Origin: Eretmocerus hayati
Lineage: Eukaryota > Arthropoda > Insecta > Hymenoptera > Aphelinidae
Assembly (NCBI GenBank): GCA_029851415.1
Contig: CM056743.1
Span: 34,116,714-34,180,713, forward strand
DNA: 64,000 nt
Reading direction: 5' to 3'
The position numbers were made by a program, and so were the translations under genes. The notes below the pieces were generated by a model. It was not told the origin of the DNA. It was given only the letters and a program-made list of their open reading frames with translations, and did no database searches. Within the stretch, counting starts at the first letter, position 1, and every line of letters begins with the position of its first letter. Below, in pieces: positions 44,947 to 57,425 of this stretch.

Positions 44947-46221
44947 CGTTTCTTTTGCTTGCTAAAGTTTTAACAATTTTTACCCATGTGATTATTAGTT
45001 TCATTTGCCTATTGATGCCCCAAATTATTAGAACTTGAAATCAAGTAAGAGCTTTCAACAATTAAGAAGTGTACCACTCCACTACGTCACCTTTAGTTTC
45101 CTGATTGATAACATCAATTTCTTACCAAAGAATTATCCACCGCATTTTATTTGTTAGATAGACTGGAAATAGTAGAAAAAAAAATTTTTGCGATAAAATA
45201 TTCATACGAATTTTGGATTTTTATAACGCCTATAAAAAATGCGTCGAGGTTACTTTAGTTAAAATTAAACACAATACCAATGAAGGGATCTTTCAACTCT
45301 ATTTTAAATAAGCATGAATATTTGAATTTTTGGGTCATTTTAGATTGGAAATGTTTCTGAAAAATATTAAGGGTTTTTTTCACTAACATAAGTGGGCCCG
45401 AAAATATGACATTAAATTTTTCTTTCCTTGCAAATTTTGCTCAACCAGACTTTTTCATTCGTTGCGAGCAGTTTTCATAAGCCTGTTGATCAGTGTAGTG
45501 AATGAAATATCCTTCTTCCACATCCCTTGAAGTCCAAAAAACTCGCTTTTGGATCCACCTTTATTAATTGGCATCATTTTCCTAAAAGATAAATTACTGA
45601 AATATTCTCCTTGCTCAGATTGCTTAGCTAAAATGATTTTTGCAACGTCGATATTTTGCTATTCAAAATTGTAATAAAAAACTATGGATGAATCGCCTCT
45701 TACCAAGGAAACAAAATTTTTCGACTATAAACTATAGAGGGCAAAAATTTTTTGAGCTTCAACAATTCACTCATTATTTCTAATAAAATGAGTTTTTCAA
45801 CTGATGATCCATCAGTTCTCGTGTTAAAAAGCGAGAGTTTCGTACCCAATTGATAAGCAAAAAAATGAATGGAAGATTGCAAATTCTAAGTTCCGCCAAT
45901 GGTGCAATGCGCGGGCATCCTGAACGCTAAACGCGCATTGCGGCTTCAGAGTTTTTCGAAGAAAAGCCCAGCAGAAGGCAAACTCCGGTGCTCCGGTTCT
46001 ACGGGATCTGCAAAACTGCATGCCGATGGCGGCCGGAAAAACTGCATTATTTTGTAGCAGTTTTTTTATACTTTAGTGCATCGGAGGCTCAAAGAGCACC
46101 GATGCCCTCGGTTCCTTGAACAGCTGCGAATGTCCAAAGCAGCTTCCTGGTTATAACATCTTTTGGCGGACTCGATTTTTTTTACGAGCTAACGTGAGCT
46201 GTGCCTACGACGCCCTGAATC
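44947..46221. other. Spacer and YIF1 upstream region
   Basis: AT-rich to about 45880, then more GC-rich (45900-46150) as expected for the promoter and 5' leader of YIF1. No TATA box stands out. Confidence 0.4.
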
Positions 46222-47809
46222 ATGAATTACAATCAACAAAATGCACGGGGTAAGAGTAAACTTTACCATATTGTGTTGACTTTCAATTTCATTTCGGTCA
46301 ATCTCTCTACATTCGTTGATATTTTCCGGATTATTCATGCGAATCAAGCTCGAAAAGATTATTATGTTGTTGTCCTGAAGAGGTTAGCTCCAGAATACTG
46401 CAGTAACTGACGTGGAGCTTTTGCAAATGCGAAGCGAATGATTGATGATGATTCGAGTTATATTTTTTCAGGGAGAACGAGAAGGGTGCTGGACCCATCT
46501 GTTGGTCTGTCCACTCCTCCGCCAAATCAGCAGATGCCTCCGAATCCCTACATGTATAACCAACAGGTACTTTTTGTTTTTTGTATCAGTACTCTTACAT
46601 CTGGGCTTGGATTAGCTTCTACTCTTCTACTGTGATAATTTCTAATTCTATCAAGTTATCAAAATTGATCCTGTAGCCTCATATGAACTGTCTGTTACAA
46701 ATTCCTGTTTCATCTAAACATTTTGTCGGAGACTAGACGTGGTAAAATGTAAAGCTAATTATGAAGATTATTTGCTGAGTGCTGAATGAGATACTTATTG
46801 CAGGTGCCAGTGAACGATATGCCACCCAACTATGGTTTTAATATGCCACAACAAAGTAATTTCTCGGCTCCCAGTTATTCAACAGCACCAGATTTTTTTA
46901 CAGCACCAGCCTCTTCCACGCCATATGCATACAATCAACAACCTCCAATGCAGCCGTACGATATGTATAATACACCAACTAGCTCAAGAAATGATGGTTT
47001 TGGAAATCAGTTTGCAAGCACTACACAATTATTATCTCAACCTATCGTTACAAATATGGCTATGCATTATGGAAATGCAATAGCTTCTTCTGGAAAGCAG
47101 CAGGTTGCTAGATTCTTGCCCATTCAAGCTTTGAGATATTATTTTGCTGTCAATACTGACTATGTAATGATGAAGTTGATTCTACTATTCTTCCCGTTCA
47201 CACACAAGGTGAGTGCTTCCCCTACCATTTGATTGAATCTTGATGGATTTAACAACTTTCACAAAATAAAATTCCCAGGATTGGACAGTAAAATACGAAG
47301 AAGATGTTCCACTGCAACCTCGATATGAGAGAAATGCTCCAGATATGTATATTCCTACAATGGGTTTCCTCACGTATGTTGTTTTGGCTGGTCTTTGTCT
47401 CGGGGTTCAAGACAAATTCACCCCAGAGACTCTGGGAATGACCTCCAGCTCAGCTCTAGCTTGGGGAGTCATTGAACTGATCGTTCACATCACAACTTTA
47501 TATGTTTTGACTCTTGATACATCTTTAAAGTATCTTGACCTTATTGCTTACTGTGGTTACAAATATGTTGGAATCAATGCGGCTCTGATTATGTGGATGG
47601 TGCTTGGCAGAATGGGGTATTACTGCATGTTAGTGTACTACAGTTTCTCACTGGGATTCTTCCTACTTCGGTCACTGAAACTGAGGGTGCAACCCCCTGG
47701 TCATGTTCCATACAATGCTCTGGGCAATAAGAGAAGGCTGTACTTCATCATGTTTGTTGCGGTATTACAGCCAATTCTTATGTGGTGGCTCTCATTTCAT
47801 CTAGTGTAA
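46222..47809 (+). CDS. YIF1: YIF1 (Yip1-interacting factor), four exons, complete
   Basis: Coding exons 46222-46249, 46472-46566, 46804-47208 and 47279-47809, all with GT/AG borders, joining to a 352-residue protein. The N-terminal half is cytosolic, Pro/Asn/Gln/Tyr-rich and disordered, as in the family. The hallmark segment then begins near DWTVKYEEDVPLQPRYERN, followed by about five hydrophobic spans from GFLTYVVLAGLCLGV to the C-terminal FVAVLQPILMWWLSFHLV. YIF1 partners with YIP1 and Rab GTPases in ER-to-Golgi vesicle transport. The length is close to animal orthologues (about 290-400). The start ATG has A at -3. It is a single-copy housekeeping-type gene and the best-supported gene in the window. 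Confidence 0.95.
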
Positions 47810-48100
47810 CAAAAAGTTTGGACAGTCGTTAACCAAGTGCTTTGAAACAGTGAAGAGTGGAGGACTCAAACAGAAGATGAAAGTTATATTGTGGAAACTA
47901 TCTTCCATTGTGCATTTTGTAAAAAATCATAAAAACTAGTGCTTTCCCTGGTCACTGACCTTGCAGTTATTTTCCACAGTGAGCCAAAGTGAAATTTAGA
48001 CTGCTTAAGAAATATTTGTTGTATCAAGACTTACCCCACTGATTGAGAAATTTTTTATGTAAGTTGTCAACATATTGGTCTGTAAATTTTTTCTTAACTC
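47810..48100 (+). other. YIF1 3' untranslated region (approximate)
   Basis: AT-rich sequence following the stop. No canonical AATAAA is evident; ATTAAA-like words occur near 48108. The end is not determined. Confidence 0.4.
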
Positions 48101-49208
48101 CTTTTTCATTAAATCAAATGAATTATCTTAAAATGCATGTTCATATCAACACCAATATTTCTGCCTAAATTAATCTTAGTTAATGACAAAGAAATAACCG
48201 ACATTTTTCAAGTTTCAGCAAATTATGCCATGGTATTGTAATGATACTGACCATAAGTATAAGTAAGATTGAACAAATGATCCTGATCTTCGTGGTGATC
48301 AAAGAAATTGAAAAAATTCTTTTGCGATTAAGTTGTGGCATTTGAAAATTGATCAATCCAAGTATAGAATATTATAATGCATGTTTTATAATGTCTAAGC
48401 AATGGACAAGATTATTTCTCAATCAGGTGCGTGACATGCTATCTCACTAACGTAATCGTTTCAAGTTTCTTCGACTCTCGTAATCAATCTCCATTTTTTT
48501 ACGGGCTTCAAAAAATCGATCAGGTTCCAAGAAAAATTTGCAAATATCGAAATTATTTCGTGAATATCTTACTTCATATACTTACTTCATCAAATTTTTA
48601 AAATTGTTCAGAATTCAAAAATATCATTTTACCTTTGAAATTTGAAATTCTCGGGATAAATTGAAAATTTGACTTTCCACGGTAGCGGCAACGGATAAGA
48701 AGTTCTAAACCAATTTACCCTCGGAGCAAACCTAGTAGATAGCCGCAGCGGTAAATGTCATCAGTTGGTTGAAAATGCATGCGCAGCAGCTGAGAGCCGG
48801 GGGGCACGACTTCATATACTTCTCTCTCTCTCTCTCGGATCCTCTTCGTTCAACGAAGCAATATCATACGAAAGCTGGGTGAAGCTCATCAGTCTAGCAG
48901 CCGCGCTGCCCAGGCCGCGAGCAGTTGATGCAAAATTTTCGCGAGACAAATCACAAAAGATAAGCGTGCATCTAAAAGTAAGTAAGTGGCTGGGACGCTC
49001 ATTCGAGTGTCTCGGGCAGTCACCCCGGTGTGCAGATGCATCTGCACCAGGGTCAATTTTATAACCTCGTGGTACAGTGATAGAATTTTGACAAGTTCGT
49101 GATGGTGTTGTGTATCAGACAGTAAATTGTGGTGAACAAAGAGGTACGAGATCTTTGGTGTATAAAAGCTGACGACGGAGTTGTGCGCGCCAGCAGCGGG
49201 CCTGAAAA
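48101..49208. promoter_or_regulatory. PACS upstream region and 5' leader
   Basis: AT-rich to 48660, then more GC-rich with a TC dinucleotide run (48819-48837) followed by GC-containing sequence to the ATG. The pattern suits a TATA-less promoter with a long leader. An in-frame TGA lies in the leader. No start site can be fixed. Confidence 0.45.
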
Positions 49209-49312
49209 ATGGCGGAACGAGGCGCTAAAGCAAGCCTACAGGGCCGGCCCTTGCCCATGAAACTTTTTGCTGATTGGGAAATTGACCGTACCCCTTCAAA
49301 CTGTATACCCAG
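49209..49312 (+). CDS. PACS-family sorting adaptor, first coding exon
   Basis: The ATG (A at -3, G at +4) opens a 104-nt exon with donor AG|GTACAA, phase 2. It encodes 34 residues. The last 18, PMKLFADWEIDRTPSNCIP, match the start of the conserved cargo-binding region of PACS-1/PACS-2 and of the insect orthologue (KrT95D in Drosophila). There the same MKL-WEVDR-P-CIPRL pattern begins the furin-binding region. PACS proteins link acidic-cluster cargo to AP-1/AP-3 and retromer-type sorting at the trans-Golgi and endosomes. The following exon should start by completing Arg and reading LCSLTL; I do not find it in the window, so the rest lies beyond 64000. Confidence 0.8.
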
Positions 49313-51253
49313 GTACAATGATTTCCTAAATAATGATCCTAATCGTGTATGAAAAGCCTGTAATATTATGAGCTAGTTCTATAGTTGTCATTTGTGCACC
49401 GGCTCCAGGGTTCGTCTGCTTCTTTATCTCTTTGTCATATGCGAGGTCATATGGTGCATTTTTTTGGGATGAGTGGGTGGGTGATCTTGTCCCTTGATGA
49501 TGAGGTCAGAAGGTGATATTTTTGAATAAAAAATTGAGAGTGGAGGTCGTATATAGGGCTGTAATGAGAAGCATGTAATGAGAAGAGAGCATTGATCTTC
49601 TGACACACGATACGGTCTACATGATTCACGCTCGCCCTGGTTGAAAATACGAGTTTGTTGAGTTTATAGTGATGATGCGTCTGCTATTGATGCTTTCTGA
49701 TATGTGATACTTTCAAAACACTCCGTAACAAGCATTATTGAGATGCAGTAGGTTTACTCAGAGTATCTTTTGTAAATTCTTAGATACGTTAGCTCTATAA
49801 ACAGTTTGAATGATCGTACCATTTAGGATCTTCTGAAAAATGTGTTCGACTGCCGAAGCATATTTTCTCAAGGTTTTCTTCGCGTGGGGGAAAGTTTCAA
49901 TCCAAACAAGGTGTTTTTAAGTATCTCAATACTTATACACATATCGCTGGCTCAATCTATCATGATCTTCTAACTCTGAAAAACATGCACCGTCTACAGC
50001 TGGTAAGCTGTCAAATTGATACTGATCAGATGAATGAAGCAGACGCCATCGCCAATAAAATAGTTCAGTGTGATTGTAAACAAATCGTCGTACTTCATCT
50101 CTCGAAGAGTTTACTTGCCGTTGTATGGGATCATTTAATTCACAAAGTATTTTTCTATCAAAGTTTGTGTGTAATTCATCGTGAAAATGTGATGACGTTT
50201 TTTGAAAAGGATCATTGAAAATCGAAAGCAGACTACTTTTTATTTGAAATAATTTTTTTTAGCTTGTGTTAATTACAATTTCACCCGAAGCTCTCGAAGA
50301 AGCTCTATTTCTTCCCGGAAGCTTTCGATGTCAAAAATTCACAACGTTCTAAATAAAGTCGACGTCATTCTACATCTTGTGTGAGGCTCCATCCTATTCT
50401 CGTATGATAGGTATAACGACTTACCGACAAAACTCATCGATAATGCATCACACATAGTTCAGGTACACCGCGGAAACTCATGGGTGTGCGCATGTTTCCG
50501 ACGTTTCTCCCATTGATTATTCGCAAGTGCATGCTCGTGGATATGTCGCCTGTCCATTGCAAGCTCTATCTTCTTCGCAAGTTGAATAAACTCAGAGTGA
50601 AAGTCAGCACTGGATTAGTCGAAAAGTCGCAATATTGCGAAATTTAATTAAATACTCCCAACAAAATGCTCTTTTGATGATTTTTACAATAATTTGATCG
50701 ACTGATTGAATAGCCGAAAAAAGAACCATCAGACATCATTTTACTGCTCGTTTTACTGTCTCGTTATACAAATACGTGTATGTACATCATCTTCGGAAGC
50801 GGAAGAAGCTATCAGGCGATGCAAGCAAAATTTCGTAAGCTCGATCTCGATATGTTGTGCTTATCTCGCGTGAGTAGTGTGCCGGATGCATATACCTATA
50901 CCGTGTGCTTCTGATGCGTTTATCAATGCCCAATCGCATCAACACTTTTTCTACGACTCGTTTTTCTTATTCGTTAGTGTAACTCTAGCCGTATGTTGTC
51001 TTACTTGATGCCGAAAAAGGCTTCTCATTCCCTCGTGCCATTCACCAGGCAAGATGAATTTGCATTTGAATCTGCTGGAATCAAATTTTCCAGAATATTT
51101 CGGTCAAATTTGTGGATATTGGTGAATTTTCAGGGACAGATTATTCGCAGGAACTCGAAAAGTAACGTACAAATCTTTTTGCTTGCTGTCACTGAAAATC
51201 ACTGCTGAGGGTAGACCCCTCCCCCTTCGGAATTTACACAGGCTTATAAAAAA

Positions 51254-52077
51254 GTTTTCTGATCAGAAAAGGTGGAAGACAATTCTAACGTGTTTTGAGC
51301 TGCTACGAATTTGAACTCAAAATAGAGCATCTATCCGTGTCCGTGTTTGGACTTGTGGTCATACTTATGGATTACGAAAATACCTGGGTATGAGTTTCTA
51401 CGGTTTAGAGGCCACTTGAGACCATTAACAGCAAAACTGAGGGCGGGATCGTTTTTGTCATTAAATTTGGCGTCGAGTAAGTATTTTTTCAGAATTTTTG
51501 TAGCCCGTAGGAAGCTTGAAAAATTTCTGGATGCGCTATAATTTCCTAAACGGAGCTTTTTTGTCCTGGACCAAAATGGTAACTAGGTCGGTCAAAACTG
51601 AGAACGGGATCGAATTCTGAGTCAAATTTTACGTTGGATACGTAATTTTTAATCGCTTGCGTTGTTTTTCAGCTTCCCAGCATCGCTGAAAATTTTTAAA
51701 AAATACGTCATTGATGTAAAATTTGACGTACAATTCGAACCCGCCCTTAGTTTTGATCAATCTTTTCACCATTTTGATCTATGTAAGACGAAAATACGCT
51801 GCCTAGGGAATTTTAGCACATCTATTTCCAAAAATTCTCAAAAATAAGTTAACGGAGTGAAACTTGATGACATAAACGATCTCACTCTCAGTTTTGCTGT
51901 TAAAGGTCAAAATTGGCCTCTAAAACGTAAAAACTCATACTCAGATATTTTCGCAATCCATAAATATGACCATAGCTTGAAAACAGACGGGAAAGGGTGC
52001 TGTCCTGAGTTCGGATTCGTGTTTAGTAGCTCAAAATACGTCAGAAATGTCTTCCACCTTTTGTGATCAGGAGACTT
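51254..52077. repeat. 824-bp palindrome
   Basis: TTTCTGATCAGAAAAGGTGG at 51257 pairs with the complement of CCACCTTTTGTGATCAGGAG near 52075. Arms match through CTCAAAATA, TATGGATT.CGAAAATA.CTG, GAGGCCA and AACAGCAAAACTGAG to a centre near 51668, with about 80% identity. The short frames over it are by-products. Confidence 0.85.
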
Positions 52078-53593
52078 TGTTTGCGGGCCTGCATTTTCTT
52101 TTAGAGATAGTTTCGTGACCACTGCTAAATGGAGATGAAAAATATTTTGAACTAACAAAATAATTTATTCCAATCAACTTTTCTCAGACTCAATGATTTT
52201 TTTTTCAAGCTACCCACACTGATTTGATGAAAATTTTCATGTAGCCAAAGGTGTACTTACACTGATTGCTTTTATCATCATTTTCGAAAAATTCACTACT
52301 ATCTGAAATATGTATCTTGCTTGGTGTAAACTGTTTCATCAATAACCATTAGCCGCTCCCGAAGACACTATCGTGAATGAAGGGCGGTTGCGGAAAATCA
52401 GCCCATGCGATCGTCGATTTCACAATTTTGTGTTACCAGACACTCTACATATACATATACCTAACCATCTACAAGTTTTGCACTTTTTCTCTCGTTTATG
52501 TGATAGAAGACAAGCGGTCGATGCACGTGGTAAAAAGCTGATATGCTACCATAACAGAGTTTGCGGTAAAATCGATTGAATCGACGACGATGATGGTTTA
52601 GTTACAATGTTAATGCCCCCAAAGCGCTCGATTGGTTTATTGAAGCACAACTTATCCTGTCTTTATATACTATGTTTAAAGCTTTTTATAACGATAGCAA
52701 AAGCTTCTTCAATGGGTGATTGAAGTATTATTGCACTTCCTGTACATGAATGGCGATGTACACGATGTGCAATAATACAACAGATGACATGAGGTTGTAT
52801 ATATATGTATAAGAAATTACTCTTTCATGATCGCTTTTTTTTATCGTCTCTCGCGTCTGATTTTGTATCGTCGAAGTTCATGAAAGTGATGATTGCCACG
52901 CGTGACGAGCTTTTGTCAGGTTTATATTGTTTTTTGTGCAGTGTTTGTTGAACTTTTTTTATTTTGCTTCGAACCTTCTTTTTATTCCATTGACTCATCT
53001 GCAGAGAGATATGAGTACTCGATGTCAAACTAAACTCGAATTTGAGCTGGGTGGATTTACGAATGAACAAATATCGCAAAGCTCGCCGCAAATAAGCGAC
53101 GTCAGTTATGATATGATATATCTACGTAGGTATAATTTTTTTGTAGTTTGGAGTTCAGATCATGCATTGAATTATGGAAATAGACGAATAGTATTCATGA
53201 CTAGGAATGATAACTGTCTTCCGACATGAGACAAAGTTTTCATTACACTCTGCGCGAGAAATCGGTTTCAAAGCACTAAAAATGGACACTTTCGTAAAAA
53301 AAATTTTTTTCTTCATTTATGATCGTACGAACCAATAGAGAAGATAAAAAAATTCTTTATTGACCAAAAACACACTGAGAAAACTCATCATGAGGTTGCG
53401 TGAAATAAGAAATAAATCAAGAATCAAAATAACAACTATACCTTTTTCATCTGCTTCTACAATGATGAAAACTGACCACAAAAGATCCTTTCATTTCTTT
53501 CAAGTACAATTTGCAATTTCTTTTTAGTACCGAAAGAAATGTCTAACTGCTGGCGGGTTTATTATGTACCGTCGTCATAATATTCCTCCATTG

Positions 53594-53618
53594 TTTTTTT
53601 TTTTTTTTTTTTTTTTTA
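53594..53618 (+). repeat. Poly-T tract
   Basis: About 25 uninterrupted T. No retroposon body or target duplication was seen beside it. Confidence 0.8.
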
Positions 53619-54763
53619 ATCATCTTGGTCAATGTCCTAATTATCTTGTCGACAGAAATAGCCTCAGATTTTGCAAGTCTAACTCTTGAAGAAACGTTTC
53701 GGGTTGATGATTAATTTTTCCAACTCTGCTCATCTCCTTTTCACACATGTGCACTTGTGCATAATTTCAGTCACGAGTACATTTTGAAATGTATATTATT
53801 TATAGCCAGTACTGTTTATAGCACATTGTATCACAACTAATAATGATACCTTTTATCACGATTTTTTTGTGATAAAGCACTATGTAGTGAGATGGTATAT
53901 CGGTTGGAGCTCTTTTTATTTTACATATTTCTGTCGAACGTACTTTTCAGCGATCAGCATCAGTGTTGAGTACAAACTTCATGAAACAATCCGATCACGG
54001 CTTTCAATGCGGGGGCTTCAAGGAGTATAACGAGTGGGAAGCCATGCCAAGTTTACCCTTTTTTTTATTCTTTATTCTCTGTGCTGTTTTTTTTTTTTCG
54101 AACATAGTGTTGATGCCCGGTAATTCTGTAAACAAGAAGAATGTTTACAGTTGACCATCTAAATAAAGTGTTATCTATCCATATAATTTTTTTTTCATCT
54201 CATTATTTTTTTTTTCGTTTTAGGCTAAATTCAAGAAAAATTTGGTATTTCTAGAGAATCTGATGGTGAGAATCGAGGCAAATACTTAGTTTAGTCCAAT
54301 GATACATCAACAGAAACTCGATGATAACGAGTAGATGCAATCTTTGTGTTTTTTATTACTCTTGATCCGCGTTATCACGTAAACAAGCGCACACATCTAA
54401 TTGCCTTGTCGATTCTTTAATCTTATTGATTGTGTGATCAAGACGATTAGATAGTGATTTGATGGTGAGAAAAATCTTCTTAATCATTCGCGAATTTTCT
54501 CGAAAAAAAAATTTCTGCAAGGCGTCTAAATATGAATTCATCGACGAAAAGATTGATTGAATCAGGTAGAAATATCTTGGGGATATCCAGTGACTAAATG
54601 CCTTATTAGTTATTATTAGTAATAGATAAACGAGTCTTATGCATCCCTATCTTATCTATTTGAATGCAACTACTGAGAACTAGTGTGCAATCTCAATTAA
54701 AAAAAAAAATCTAATAGTTACGCTATCCATTTCGCGATAAAATAATCTACTATTAAAGTGAGT

Positions 54764-54928
54764 TTAAAACTGCAATCGTCCTTCGATATCTGGTTCCCAC
54801 GAGTATTGGCTCTCATTAGGATCTACGAGATATTCCGGAAATAGACTGCCATCGCCAAGTTCCGATTGCTTCATAAGCGTGGTAAGCGTGACTACGACAA
54901 CGACGACCAAAAGCATCACAGCGATAAT
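54764..54928 (-). CDS. Hypothetical C-terminal exon with one membrane span
   Basis: A minus-strand open stretch starting after an AG. It reads a very hydrophobic span (IIAVMLLVVVVVVTLTTL), then an acidic 34-residue tail with PEYLVDPNESQYSWEPD, and ends at TAA. The Val run derives partly from a GTC/GTT trinucleotide run, so chance is possible. A second minus-strand frame (55015-55239) lies just upstream. Together they could be the end of a type I membrane protein. I do not recognise the family. Confidence 0.2.
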   Translation of the reverse strand: MIAVMLLVVVVVVTLTTLMKQSELGDGSLFPEYLVDPNESQYSWEPDIEGRLQF

Positions 54929-55014
54929 CTAATCTCGACTCTAACTCTCGCTCTGGCCGGACTCTCTCTTTACTCGATGTATATATCTCAATTACCAATA
55001 ATATTCATCAAAAT

Positions 55015-55239
55015 TCATCGAGCTGCATGACCATGAATCTGCTTAATCAACTCTGTATATCGATTTCCCACGCTTCGAACAGAAATATTTCCATCTCTGA
55101 TGTAGTTCTCGGAATCGTATAATTCTCTGTATATTTGACCAAATTGACGTCGCAGTTGGATTTTCGAATTAGATTTTGAGCCATTGGTGTTGATTCCTGG
55201 AAATTTCACTTCAAATTGTAATCCCCTTGTATGAGTCAC
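55015..55239 (-). CDS. Hypothetical open frame
   Basis: 74 codons with balanced composition. It includes RRQFGQIYRELYD and NISVRSVGNRYTELI, faintly like the segment of histidine acid phosphatases that carries a conserved VRS motif. Without the RHG active-site motif this remains a guess. No convincing donor joins it to 54764-54928. Confidence 0.18.
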   Translation of the reverse strand: MTHTRGLQFEVKFPGINTNGSKSNSKIQLRRQFGQIYRELYDSENYIRDGNISVRSVGNRYTELIKQIHGHAAR

Positions 55240-55702
55240 GATGAACCACCTCGTTAACCACTACTACCTATCACACTGATTTAAAAGTTATCGTATGATT
55301 AGACCATCAATTGAAAAATGGATAGAATGCTGATTTTTAAGGAATTTTCTACGTAACGAACTTTTGATTGAATACTAGGGTATCCTACTCTCTCCGCACG
55401 AATCAGTGAAAATTGATCCCGTTCAGTGCGTAATCACTAATTCACCGTGAAACTTTTCATTGAAAATAAGTAAAATTTCACTGAAAATCCGCGAAATTCT
55501 CTGATTAGGATCAATTTTTACTGATTTCTGCGAGGAGAATATAGAAAAAAAACATTGAAAATTTCATTCTGAAGTATCTTGTTGATAAATGTTCGGCAAC
55601 TTTTTTCCCCGAATAGTACATTTCGATACAAGGGTGTAAATTTTTTTTCCGCGTCCAAATAATGATGAATCGCAATCACCAAGAGGATGAGAAAAGTAGA
55701 TT

Positions 55703-55866
55703 TCATTATTCTAACCCCAAAATGCCGCGTTTAAATAGGAGTTTAGGGTTCTCGTAATGAAAAAATATATCCGCAGTTCGCTTGCAAGCCTATTTTGGGC
55801 ACTGGAGGACATGTCTGCCCTAGTGCCCAAAATGGGCTACCGCGCCCAGTACAGAAATATACCATT
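55703..55866 (+). repeat. Dispersed hairpin repeat R2, copy 2
   Basis: Relative of 1045-1236 in the same orientation, with a contracted hairpin loop (ACATGTCTGCCCT between the two stem halves). Confidence 0.7.
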
Positions 55867-57254
55867 TTGCCCCCGTATGTCGAAGTGATGTACTTTTTGA
55901 TAAACTGAGAGTAAAAATCGGCAAACGTGCGCAAAGTACACTTTTCTTTCCACAGTGTATGAAAAAAAACATTATTATTGATTTCAACCCACCGTCGACT
56001 AGGTTTTTTTTCAAAACTGACTTACATTCATTTTTTGATTGTGATGTCAATTCCAGACCATCAAAACAAAGTTCTTGCAATTTTCGGTGAAATTTCTTGA
56101 GATTTTCTCTCAAAATTTTGTTATTTGGTTTAGGTACATCGCATTAACTATTCTGACAAATTACAGAGGAATTCTTCATGAAAAATTACTTGAAAGGCTA
56201 AGTAATTATTCTACTTTGCCTCAACTACAGAGCCTTTTTGATATTCATCGACATGAATCCAATCGGTTGCCAATTTTCGGAGACACAGAAGTCTTTCTTT
56301 AGCTGTACAATATCAAGGTCCAATTTTAGACATATTAGGGTAAAGCACCAGCTGCTCTGGCGCATTTTAGATGATTTTCTTTTTGTGAATTCTAGATGAG
56401 ACACAGAGGAGGCCAGTTTCGGGGGTGTATATGTTATGCTTCTTACGTACTCTATAGGCGCCTCGTCATTTGGCATACATCCCCTCATCGCGATATGACG
56501 CAACGGTTTTGCTATGCTGGTGCTGCATTGCAGAGTATCAGAGGGAGAGGAAAACGAGCAGCAGAAAAGCTCAGTCTTCAATTCGCTGAGGGCGCAAAAA
56601 CAAAGCTTCTTTATTGTCCTCCAAGGCTCCGTTTCAACAGCAAACTCCGACTCTTTCTCTCTCTTTACTTTTTCTCGGTAAATTGCGCGCGCGAATGAAA
56701 TTTGCGATATGGATATACGTATACTTACTTACTGTGATTGCGAGGGATGCTGGCTGTTCTGTTTTTACTGGATTATATCTGGATTTTATATTATTTTAGG
56801 CAGAGACAGGCTTTTTTTGATACTTGGAGTGTAGTTTTTTTGTGAGTTTGGATGTACTTCTCAAAACTGAATGCATGCATTGGCTAACAAGAAGACTTTG
56901 TTTTCGTAGAATTTTCGTTATTGGACGTAGGATTTCACTGTCGATTTCACTTGGATTATTGAAAGAAAAACATCTCAAATACGGTTGGTAATTGAATTAG
57001 CTGATTAACCACGCAGCAACAAGGATGTTCTTTGTCCTTCGATCTCGTAGAATATAGTTGCAATTCAGAAATTCGAATGTTGTCACCAAAATGGTTGCAA
57101 ATAATTTTCAATATAATTCTGCGATTTTATTCCTTTCTTATGCAATAATTTGTTAATTGAATGGTCTTATTATGCAAATTATCCCAATGCATCATTACAC
57201 AAATGACATTATAAAATATGAAATATCGGTGCTCATAATTCAACAGGCCTACCT

Positions 57255-57425
57255 CTCACATCGTTTGGGAGACAATCCACAAATGACGTCACGTTAAAAT
57301 TGTGAACATTTTTTACCCCTCCCCCCTGCCCCCTTATCGCGCTGACCCTTACCGAGCCTCATTTATTCACGGTGTTTCACGTGTGACTGGCCCTCCCCTT
57401 CCCCCCTCCCCAAGAGCGTGACATA
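57255..57425 (+). repeat. C-tract block with inverted cues
   Basis: Contains ACAAATGACGTCACG, CCCCTCCCCCCTGCCCCC and, 100 bp on, CCCTTCCCCCCTCCCC with TCACGTG words on either side. Probably the decayed end of a MITE. No defined borders. Confidence 0.35.

Noticed and set aside
53594..53618. Retroposed poly-T tail
   Set aside because: No target duplication or retroposon body was found beside it.
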